Assembly: GCA_023430945.1 (NCBI GenBank)
Contig: JAEYYE010000021.1
Span: 1 to 5,706, forward strand
Reading direction: 5' to 3'
Source of the DNA: Bacteroidota bacterium
GTDB taxonomy: Bacteria; Bacteroidota; Bacteroidia; Flavobacteriales_F; PHOS-HE28
Length of the DNA: 5,706 nt
The position numbers were made by a program, and so were the translations under genes. The notes below the pieces were generated by a model. The model was not told the DNA's origin, did no database searches, and worked only from the letters and a program-made list of their open reading frames with translations. Within the stretch, counting starts at the first letter, position 1. Each line of letters opens with the position of its first letter. Below, in pieces: positions 1 through 5,706 of this stretch.

Positions 1-241
1 CCTGAAGGGCAAACCTGAATTCTTTGCAGCCGCGCAAGTGAAAAAAGCGGCTGTGAGTTTTTACCTGATGCCGGTCTATTGCTTTCCCGATCTGCTGGAT
101 GGGATCTCACCCGACTTGAAAAAGCGCATGCAGGGAAAGTCGTGTTTCAATTTCAAACAGATCGATCCCGTGCTTTTCAAGGAACTCGGCGGTCTGGTGA
201 AGCGATCCTTCGATCGGTACAGGGCCGAAGGAAAGGTCTGA
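1..241 (+). CDS. DUF1801-like small protein, 3' part only
   Basis: This open frame runs in from the left edge (first whole codon at base 2) and stops with TGA at 239-241, so only the last 79 or so residues are seen. A GTG at 38 could serve as a start, but the frame is open upstream and the residues before it (KGKPEFFAA) fit the same family, so I treat the gene as cut by the window edge. The segments VSFYLMPVY, ISPDLKKRMQGKSCFNF and the ending with LVKRSFDRYRAEG resemble small cytoplasmic proteins often annotated as DUF1801 or YdhG-like. That assignment is from memory of the family pattern, not from a search. No enzymatic role is known to me. It lies 51 bases before glgX on the same strand, but nothing links the two functionally. 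I am confident that it is a real gene and less sure of the family name. Confidence 0.72.
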   Translation, partial: LKGKPEFFAAAQVKKAAVSFYLMPVYCFPDLLDGISPDLKKRMQGKSCFNFKQIDPVLFKELGGLVKRSFDRYRAEGKV

Positions 242-292
242 TCGATCTTGGCAGGAAGATCGCGAACATTGCGATCTATTCCGATCATCTTC

Positions 293-2416
293 ATGGATAT
301 TCAAGTATGGCCCGGCGCGCCTTTCCCGCTGGGCGCCACGTGGGATGGCACTGGGGTGAACTTCGCGCTGTTCAGCGAGAACGCCTCCGGTGTGGAGTTA
401 TGCCTTTTCGATTCCCCAACCGGTCCCGAACAGCGCATCCGCGTCGCCGAGATGACCGATCACATCTGGCATTGTTATCTGCCCGGTATAAAGCCCGGCC
501 AGCTCTACGGTTATCGCGTGCATGGTGAATTCGATCCGAAGAATGGCCATCGTTTCAACCCGAATAAATTATTGATCGACCCTTACGCAAAGGCGATCAG
601 CAGCACGATCGAATGGAGCGACGCGATGTTCGGTTATGAAGTAGGCCACGCAGAGGAGGATCTCAGACAGAGCGGTTCGGACAGCGCCGCATTCGTTCCG
701 AAAAGCGTTGTGATCGATCCGAACTTCGATTGGGAAGGCGACCAGCCACCGAAGATCCCCTACCACCGCACGATCATCTACGAAACGCACGTTAAAGGTT
801 TCACGAAACAGCATCCCGATATTCCGGCGGAATTACGCGGTACGTACGCGGGCATTGGCCATCCGGTGACGATCGCCTACTTGAAGGAATTGGGGATAAC
901 CGCGATCGAATTGATGCCGGTGCATCACTTCATAACCGACCGGCATTTGCAGGACAAAGGACTTACGAACTATTGGGGCTATAACTCGATCGGCTTCTTC
1001 GCGCCCGATGTGCGCTTCCATTCCGGCGATCCAGTCACCGGCGGGCAGGTGCAGGAGTTCAAGCAGATGGTGAAGGAACTGCACCGCGCTGGTATCGAAG
1101 TGATCCTTGATGTGGTGTACAACCATACCGGCGAAGGCAATCACATGGGCCCGACCGTCTGTTTTCGCGGTGTTGATAATGCCAGCTACTACCGGCTCAC
1201 GGAAGACAAGCGGTTCTACATGGATTACACCGGCACCGGAAATACGTTGAACACAACTGTGCCTGCCGTTTTGCGCCTGATCATGGACAGTCTGCGTTAC
1301 TGGATCCTCGACATGCACGTGGATGGTTTCCGCTTCGATCTGGCTTCAACCCTGGCGCGCGAACTGCACGAGGTCGATCGGCTTGGATCGTTCTTCGACA
1401 TCATCCACCAGGATCCCGTGATCTCGCAGGTGAAGTTGATCGCCGAACCTTGGGATGTTGGGGAAGGCGGTTACCAGGTCGGGAATTTTCCACCGGGCTG
1501 GGCGGAATGGAACGGCAAATACCGCGATTGCATGCGCGATTTCTGGCGCGGTTCGGATAGCATGCTCTCCGAATTCGCGGAACGTTTCACCGGCTCTTCC
1601 GATCTGTACAAGGATGATTACCGCAAACCGCAGGCGAGCATCAATTTCATCACCGCACACGATGGTTTCACGCTGAACGATCTTGTTTCATACAACGAGA
1701 AGCACAACGAGGCCAATGGTGAAGGGAACAACGATGGCGAGAGCCACAACCGATCCTGGAATTGCGGTGCCGAAGGACCTTCCGATGATCCGGCGGTGAA
1801 CGAACTTCGCGCACGCCAGAAGCGCAATCTGCTCACCACGCTCTTTCTTTCACAAGGTGTGCCCATGATGGTCGCCGGCGACGAATTCGGCCGTACGCAA
1901 CAAGGCAACAATAACGCCTACTGCCAGGATAACGAGATCTCATGGCTTGATTGGAAAAGCGCCGATCACGGACTGCTCCGCTTCACGAAGGAATTGATCC
2001 ATTTCTACCACGCGCATCCCGTGTTCTCGCGGAAACGCTGGTTCAAAGGGCAGCCGATAAAAGGTGTGGGCCTCGAGGATATCGCGTGGTTCCAACCTTC
2101 GGGCGAGGAAATGAGCGAAGCGAACTGGAACCACGATCCAGCGCGATCGGTGGGGATCTACCTGAACGGGAAAGGTCTGCGTATGGCGGGGCCGAAGGGT
2201 GAAGCGATCACCGATGATAGCTTCTTCATCATCTTCAACGCCGCGGATGTGGATCTTGAATTCAGGTTGCCGCCCGAACGCTTCGGGGAGCAGTGGGTGA
2301 AGGTGATCGATACGGCGACGGATCTGGTCGCGGGTGAAGCCGATATGCATCGCGCAGGCGACAGGGTGCTTTCGAGATCGCGATCGGTTACCGTTTGGCA
2401 ACAGCGTTCAAAATGA
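293..2416 (+). CDS. glgX: Glycogen debranching enzyme GlgX (GH13 family)
   Basis: This encodes a cytoplasmic isoamylase-type enzyme that hydrolyses alpha-1,6 branches of glycogen, typically on limit dextrins left by phosphorylase. The product is 707 residues, in the usual GlgX range. An N-terminal CBM48-like beta domain (about residues 5-105, starting WPGAPFPLGATWDGTGVNFA) precedes the barrel, which opens with YETHVKGFT (163-171). The four GH13 regions are intact: DVVYNH (273-278), GFRFD with nucleophile D349, AEPWD with acid/base E385, and TAHD with H456 and D457. The segment after region IV (SYNEKHNEANGEGNNDG, from 466) and AGDEFGRTQQGNNNAYCQDN (from 528) are typical of GlgX/TreX rather than alpha-amylase. 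A C-terminal beta domain follows. I chose the ATG at 293 over the in-frame TTG at 248, because family homology begins almost at once after it and the 15 extra residues look like untranslated leader. No Shine-Dalgarno sequence is seen. No other glycogen gene is in the window. Confidence 0.96.
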   Translation: MDIQVWPGAPFPLGATWDGTGVNFALFSENASGVELCLFDSPTGPEQRIRVAEMTDHIWHCYLPGIKPGQLYGYRVHGEFDPKNGHRFNPNKLLIDPYAKAISSTIEWSDAMFGYEVGHAEEDLRQSGSDSAAFVPKSVVIDPNFDWEGDQPPKIPYHRTIIYETHVKGFTKQHPDIPAELRGTYAGIGHPVTIAYLKELGITAIELMPVHHFITDRHLQDKGLTNYWGYNSIGFFAPDVRFHSGDPVTGGQVQEFKQMVKELHRAGIEVILDVVYNHTGEGNHMGPTVCFRGVDNASYYRLTEDKRFYMDYTGTGNTLNTTVPAVLRLIMDSLRYWILDMHVDGFRFDLASTLARELHEVDRLGSFFDIIHQDPVISQVKLIAEPWDVGEGGYQVGNFPPGWAEWNGKYRDCMRDFWRGSDSMLSEFAERFTGSSDLYKDDYRKPQASINFITAHDGFTLNDLVSYNEKHNEANGEGNNDGESHNRSWNCGAEGPSDDPAVNELRARQKRNLLTTLFLSQGVPMMVAGDEFGRTQQGNNNAYCQDNEISWLDWKSADHGLLRFTKELIHFYHAHPVFSRKRWFKGQPIKGVGLEDIAWFQPSGEEMSEANWNHDPARSVGIYLNGKGLRMAGPKGEAITDDSFFIIFNAADVDLEFRLPPERFGEQWVKVIDTATDLVAGEADMHRAGDRVLSRSRSVTVWQQRSK

Positions 2417-2983
2417 TGCTGCGAATGCGAATGACAGCCCGAACGCATCGCTGATCGGAATTCCGCGTTCGCTGATCGAATACCAGATGTAGGTATCGAG
2501 CCCGGTGAATTCCGCGGAAAAGGAGACGTTCCTGAACAAGCTGCCATCCGGCATTCGCCTGATCCATCTCGCCCCGAGCCCGAACGTGCCATGCAATTGT
2601 GGTACGGCATAATATCCGGCGGGAAATTCCGAGGGCAGTTTCAGGTAGCTGAAGCGCCCTGTTTCGATCAACAAATTCGCACTGAGCGATGGTGACACGT
2701 GGAATTTCCGATCGGCGGGATCGGGGCGGAACAGCAGATCGTTGCGAACGATGATCTGGTGGACTGCTGGACGATCACCAGCCGGTGGCGCAAAACCATA
2801 CATCAGTCCGGGATGCCAACGACCGCCGGCGAGCACAGGCCCACCACCAACGGAGATCAATCCCTGGTAACCTGCGAACTGTGCGCGAACATGCCAGTGC
2901 CTCGCACGCTTTTCCATCTCCTGCGGAAGTACCACTGAGTGAAGGAAAAGTCCGAGGATGAGAAGTGTGCAGCGCGCGATCAA
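2408..2983 (-). CDS. Secreted, probably outer-membrane protein of unknown function
   Basis: The 191-residue product starts with a clear Sec signal peptide (MIARCTLLILGLFLHSVVLPQ), followed by alternating hydrophobic and polar stretches rich in Gly, Tyr, Phe and Trp, and ends in Phe. This pattern fits a small outer-membrane beta-barrel. Segments such as VRAQFAGYQGLISVGGGPVL, LPSEFPAGYYA and FTGLDTYIWYSIS remind me of an unnamed protein family conserved in Bacteroidota, for which I know no function. The start is TTG at 2983-2981. It is favoured because it alone keeps the full signal peptide, and it overlaps the stop of the upstream phosphoesterase gene by four bases (TTGA), which suggests translational coupling. 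An AGGA lies only two bases before it, and a GGA somewhat farther up. The 3' end overlaps that of glgX by nine bases on the other strand. I am confident that it is a gene, but its function is unknown. Confidence 0.8.
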   Translation of the reverse strand: MIARCTLLILGLFLHSVVLPQEMEKRARHWHVRAQFAGYQGLISVGGGPVLAGGRWHPGLMYGFAPPAGDRPAVHQIIVRNDLLFRPDPADRKFHVSPSLSANLLIETGRFSYLKLPSEFPAGYYAVPQLHGTFGLGARWIRRMPDGSLFRNVSFSAEFTGLDTYIWYSISERGIPISDAFGLSFAFAASF

Positions 2984-3765
2984 AGTCCTATCCGTTCAAC
3001 GGTTATCTCTTCACCCAACGTGATCCGCACATATTCGCGATCTTCAACCCACGGGATCCCCACGCGCCGCATCCCGTTCGCATCGGTATTGTCCACGAAC
3101 GCATGCAGGTGCCCGTGGATGAACAACGGAACATGATGCTCGTGCAGCAATTGCCTGATCTGTGGACCTTCGCCGGCGGCAAGCTGATCGTTCTCCAACG
3201 GTATGTGCGCGATCACGACCGGCGTGAGATCCCCGGATGTGGCAAGCCGCTGTGTGAGACCGCTGATATCGATCGGCATCTCGCTTTCCCACACGGTATT
3301 GTCGAGGAAGATGAAGCGGAAACCTTTCAGATCGGTGAAGAAGTTCCGGGGGCCGAACATGTTCTCATAGATCAGCCTTCCGGCACCGAGGTGATCATGG
3401 TTGCCGATCGTTGCGATCCACGGCACATCAAGCTCCATCATCTTCTCCGCGAACCACTCGAATTCCTGCAGTAGTCCCTGATCGGTCAGATCGCCAGGCA
3501 CGATCACCACATCGATGGATGGATCGGAGTTGATGCGATCGACCAGATCGGCCAGATCGCCGTAATGGTAATGTGGATCGCTCAACAAGGCGATCGTGAT
3601 CGCCCCGGTATCGGCATTCGCTTCATTCTGCCAGGCGAGTATGTTGCGATCATTGAGCCCGCTGTGCGTCGTTGATGTGATGGCATCGTAAGGTGTGATC
3701 TTGAAGACATCGTCGCAACCTGAAAGGATGAGAACGACAAGCACGAACAAGATCCTTGATCGCAT
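2980..3765 (-). CDS. Lipoprotein metallophosphoesterase (calcineurin-like)
   Basis: The 261-residue product is a two-metal phosphoesterase of the calcineurin-like/CpdA superfamily. The N-terminus is a lipoprotein signal with lipobox LSGC (residues 14-17), followed by two Asp residues, so the protein should be lipid-anchored outside the cytoplasm. The metal-site motifs occur in order: DPH (D63, H65), GD (D92), GNHD (N122, H123), H187, and GHLH (H219, H221). All ligands look intact, so it should be active. The length is close to that of the catalytic domain alone. The substrate cannot be read from sequence. CpdA-type cAMP hydrolysis is unlikely to be its role if it is exported, and other phosphodiesters or phosphomonoesters are possible. 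The start is an ATG without a Shine-Dalgarno sequence, 48 bases after the cmk stop. Its stop overlaps the start of the next gene, so the two products may work together in the envelope. That link is inference. Confidence 0.9.
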   Translation of the reverse strand: MRSRILFVLVVLILSGCDDVFKITPYDAITSTTHSGLNDRNILAWQNEANADTGAITIALLSDPHYHYGDLADLVDRINSDPSIDVVIVPGDLTDQGLLQEFEWFAEKMMELDVPWIATIGNHDHLGAGRLIYENMFGPRNFFTDLKGFRFIFLDNTVWESEMPIDISGLTQRLATSGDLTPVVIAHIPLENDQLAAGEGPQIRQLLHEHHVPLFIHGHLHAFVDNTDANGMRRVGIPWVEDREYVRITLGEEITVERIGL

Positions 3766-3813
3766 TGGGAAAGGAATAAGAGGACAAAGATCAGGTGCGA
3801 TCGGCCGGATCGA

Positions 3814-4617
3814 TCACTCCGATCCAACGCGTGCCAGCACTTGCGCGATCACATCCAGCGCATGTTCGAACTGTTCCTGCTCCGTCATATCGCTGTTATC
3901 GATCACGATCGCATCCGGCGCCTGTATCAACGGATCGGCGGCACGTGTGGTATCGTCCTCATCGCGCCGCCGGATGTTCTCCATCACGCTTGCGAAGTCA
4001 ACTTCCAGACCTTTCGCTTTCAATTCGGAATAACGCCGCATCGCGCGCACATCGGTGCGCGCGGTCATGTAGAATTTCACTTCCGCATCGGGAAGCACCA
4101 CGGTGCCGATATCGCGGCCATCCATCACCACTCCGCGTTCGCGGCCCAGCGCCTGCTGCAGTTTCACCAGTTTCGCCCGTACTTCAGGAACCGGGCTTAC
4201 CAATGTGACATGGCGGCTCACTTCCATCCCGCGGATCTTCGATTCCACGTTCCTTCCGTTCAGGAAGGTTTCATTCCTGCCGGTCATCAGGTCGTGGTGG
4301 AAGCGGATATCGATCCGATCCAACTCCTGGATCAGCGCGGCCTTATCCAACCTCCCATCGCGCACGAATCCGTTCTCCAGCATGTAGAGCGCCACCGCGC
4401 GATACATCGCACCACTATCGATGTATGTGTAGCCGAGGTGCAGTGCAAGATGCTTCGCCAGCGTGCTCTTTCCGCAGGAGGAAAAACCGTCCACGGCGAT
4501 GTTGATGCGCTTCAATTGGGAACCGGGCTGGGGAGCGAAGGTAATCGCGTCGCTTACGGCATCCGGCCCCGGTACCACCAGCAATTCCTCATCGATCGGT
4601 GTTCGCAGGTATTCCAT
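3814..4617 (-). CDS. cmk: Cytidylate kinase ((d)CMP kinase)
   Basis: This cytoplasmic enzyme phosphorylates CMP and dCMP with ATP, feeding CTP and dCTP pools. Counted from the ATG at 4617 the product is 267 residues. The Walker A P-loop is GFSSCGKST (44-52). It is followed by the NMP-binding segment DSGAMYRA (67-74), the family signature DGRDIGTVVLPDAEVKFYMTA (166-186), and the LID region with RRRDEDDTTRAADPL (215-229). Most family members begin only a few residues before the P-loop strand. Here 34 extra residues precede a TTG at 4515-4513 that would give a conventional start (KRINIAVDGFSSCGKST after the initiator). The ATG form overlaps the 3' end of porQ by 29 bases, whereas the TTG form leaves a 73-base gap. 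Neither start has a good Shine-Dalgarno sequence. I give the ATG as the boundary with moderate confidence. The function itself is very secure. Confidence 0.95.
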   Translation of the reverse strand: MEYLRTPIDEELLVVPGPDAVSDAITFAPQPGSQLKRINIAVDGFSSCGKSTLAKHLALHLGYTYIDSGAMYRAVALYMLENGFVRDGRLDKAALIQELDRIDIRFHHDLMTGRNETFLNGRNVESKIRGMEVSRHVTLVSPVPEVRAKLVKLQQALGRERGVVMDGRDIGTVVLPDAEVKFYMTARTDVRAMRRYSELKAKGLEVDFASVMENIRRRDEDDTTRAADPLIQAPDAIVIDNSDMTEQEQFEHALDVIAQVLARVGSE

Positions 4618-5659
4618 CGGTCTTCGATCGTTGCAGATCCGCGAAGCGCACGCCCAGCGTGAAGGTATTCGATATACCGGCCAGATGCAACTGCGAATAA
4701 CCATAGCTGATGTGGATCTTGCTCACGCGAAGGCCAAGCCCGAAGCTCAAGCCGGTGATCGCAGGCTTGTCCGGCAGCACCAGTTCCTGGCGGCGGCGAT
4801 GGTTGTAGCCCACACGCAGCATGAAATTCCGGCTCAACAGGATCTCCACGCTGGGCACCAGATGGAGCATCGCCTTCTCTCCCTTCGTGATCTTGTCCTC
4901 GATCGCTTCACCGGTGGTGGGATCGATCTGCTGCACTGCGTTCGGATCATCGTAAGTGAGATCCCACTGCTGCAATTGCTCCATCATCAATCCCAACCTG
5001 AATGGGGCATGTTTGAATTTGTACGTGGTGCCGATCTGCACCTGGAATGGAAGTTTTTCCCGCTGATCGGTGAAGGGCGATGACTGGTAGCCGATGTTCC
5101 GCACCAACGCTCCCACCGTAAGCCCGAGCGATCTCTTGTGGAACACACCACCAAGGTCCATCGCCCAGGCGGTGGAGTTGTAGGTATCGTACGCGCTGGT
5201 GATGAACTTCATGTTCGCGCCTACGCTGAAGAGGCTATCCACGGGAATGCCACCACCGATCTGCACCACATATTCGCCCGCGCTGAATTCGCCCAGCTCC
5301 GTTCCCGCTTCATCGGTACGCATGAACGTGCCGTAATCAACGTATTGAACCGTCGCGGCCACCGTCGCCTTCACACTGTCGAAATGGTGCGCGTAGGAAA
5401 CGTAACCGATGTTGATGCCTTCGAAATACGGCAGGTAGCTCAACGCCACCTGGCGTCCCATCTCCTTGTTCAGCAGGCCCGGATTGAAGATGCCCAGGTT
5501 CAGATCGGCATCATATACTGCGATGTAATTCCCGCCCAATGCGGAAGCGCGTGCCGAGCTTGGTATATCCAGGACTCGAAAAGCGGAACTGCCACCGAGC
5601 TGTGCACTGGCAGATGAAATGAGAACGGAAAGAAGAACAGCGGATAGATATCGGGCCAT
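4589..5659 (-). CDS. porQ: Type IX secretion system protein PorQ
   Basis: PorQ is an outer-membrane beta-barrel of the PorV/FadL-like type. In Porphyromonas it anchors PorZ on the cell surface, as part of the machinery that processes T9SS cargo and attaches it to lipopolysaccharide. The 356-residue product starts with a signal peptide, probably cleaved after ASA (residues 17-19) before Q20. It continues with the family N-terminus FRVLDIPSSARASALGGN (27-44). The following stretches are typical of PorQ: DADLNLGIFNPGLLN, GYVSYAHHF, YVDYGTFMRTDEAGTELGEF, KHAPFRLGL and RVGYNHRRRQEL. Length and continuity show an intact gene. I chose the ATG at 5659 because the signal peptide begins there. A GTG at 5698 would add 13 residues in front of it. 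No Shine-Dalgarno sequence is seen. It is the first gene of the - strand series and is followed closely by cmk, an adjacency I recall from other Bacteroidota. Other T9SS genes are not in the window. Confidence 0.93.
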   Translation of the reverse strand: MARYLSAVLLSVLISSASAQLGGSSAFRVLDIPSSARASALGGNYIAVYDADLNLGIFNPGLLNKEMGRQVALSYLPYFEGINIGYVSYAHHFDSVKATVAATVQYVDYGTFMRTDEAGTELGEFSAGEYVVQIGGGIPVDSLFSVGANMKFITSAYDTYNSTAWAMDLGGVFHKRSLGLTVGALVRNIGYQSSPFTDQREKLPFQVQIGTTYKFKHAPFRLGLMMEQLQQWDLTYDDPNAVQQIDPTTGEAIEDKITKGEKAMLHLVPSVEILLSRNFMLRVGYNHRRRQELVLPDKPAITGLSFGLGLRVSKIHISYGYSQLHLAGISNTFTLGVRFADLQRSKTDGIPANTDR

Positions 5660-5670
5660 CGCGGTGGGAA

Positions 5671-5701
5671 CGAAGATAGGCGGGTGGTATTGTATCACAA
5701 T
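5671..5701 (-). promoter_or_regulatory. Possible Bacteroidota sigma-A type promoter before porQ
   Basis: On the - strand, ATTG (5701-5698) and TATCTTCG (5678-5671) are exactly 19 bases apart. The Bacteroidota consensus is TTTG, about 19 bases, then TAnnTTTG, so each box has one mismatch. Transcription would begin only a few bases before the porQ ATG at 5659, giving a nearly leaderless message. That short leader and the two mismatches make this a weak call. Confidence 0.25.
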
Positions 5702-5706
5702 TCTTT

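Noticed and set aside
248..292. TTG at 248 as the glgX start
   Set aside because: It would add 15 residues that do not resemble GlgX N-termini, while an ATG at 293 fits the family.
79..528. + strand open frame overlapping the first gene and the start of glgX
   Set aside because: It is out of frame with both real genes, Arg-rich and without motifs.
833..1318. - strand open frame inside glgX
   Set aside because: It is antisense to the catalytic barrel of a clear GH13 enzyme and has no motif. The same applies to the - frames at 1346-1660 and 1940-2401.
2965..3474. + strand open frame (169 codons) opposite the metallophosphoesterase gene
   Set aside because: The antisense gene has all its metal-binding motifs in order. 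This frame has no domain and no plausible start context.
3481..3570. Repeated CCAGATCGGCCAGATCGCC-like words as a possible repeat array or operator
   Set aside because: They are coding for part of the phosphoesterase and reflect the general GATC excess. There is no regular spacing as in CRISPR or iterons.
3841..4662. Long + strand open frame (273 codons) opposite cmk
   Set aside because: It is fully antisense to the highly recognisable cmk. The translation is rich in His, Arg and Ile in low-complexity fashion and shows no known motif. It is a by-product of the codon bias of the real gene.
4463..5083. + strand open frame opposite porQ and the start of cmk
   Set aside because: It spans the ends of two real genes on the other strand and has no recognisable protein features. 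The same applies to the + frame at 5138-5617.

Overview
The window looks like a Bacteroidota chromosome segment. The main reason is a clear PorQ, a component of the type IX secretion system (T9SS), which is found only in that phylum. Supporting signs are starts without a Shine-Dalgarno sequence, a TTG start, a Bacteroidota-style lipoprotein, and a small barrel-like protein ending in an aromatic residue. The base composition looks moderately GC-rich for the phylum. I cannot name the genus. No RNA genes, insertion sequences, CRISPR arrays or phage genes are visible.

The left part (1-2416) is read on the + strand. It begins with the 3' end of a small DUF1801-like protein. After a 51-base gap comes glgX, a full-length GH13 glycogen debranching enzyme with all catalytic residues present, which removes branches from glycogen or alpha-glucan.

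The right part (2408-5659) is read on the - strand and is packed like an operon. In transcription order it holds porQ (outer-membrane barrel of T9SS), cmk ((d)CMP kinase), a lipoprotein metallophosphoesterase, and a small secreted, probably outer-membrane protein of unknown function. The 3' end of porQ overlaps cmk if cmk starts at its ATG. A 48-base gap separates cmk from the phosphoesterase gene. The phosphoesterase stop overlaps the start of the last gene by four bases. The two strands meet tail to tail with a 9-base overlap between glgX and the last - strand gene, leaving no intergenic terminator.

Three of the four - strand genes encode envelope proteins, and cmk is the only cytoplasmic one. 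I see no clearly new multi-gene system. The most unusual signal is compositional: the palindrome GATC occurs about 118 times by hand count, against about 22 expected by chance, and it is spread over all genes. The next most interesting points are the coupled phosphoesterase and small barrel-like pair, and the extra N-terminal segment on Cmk.
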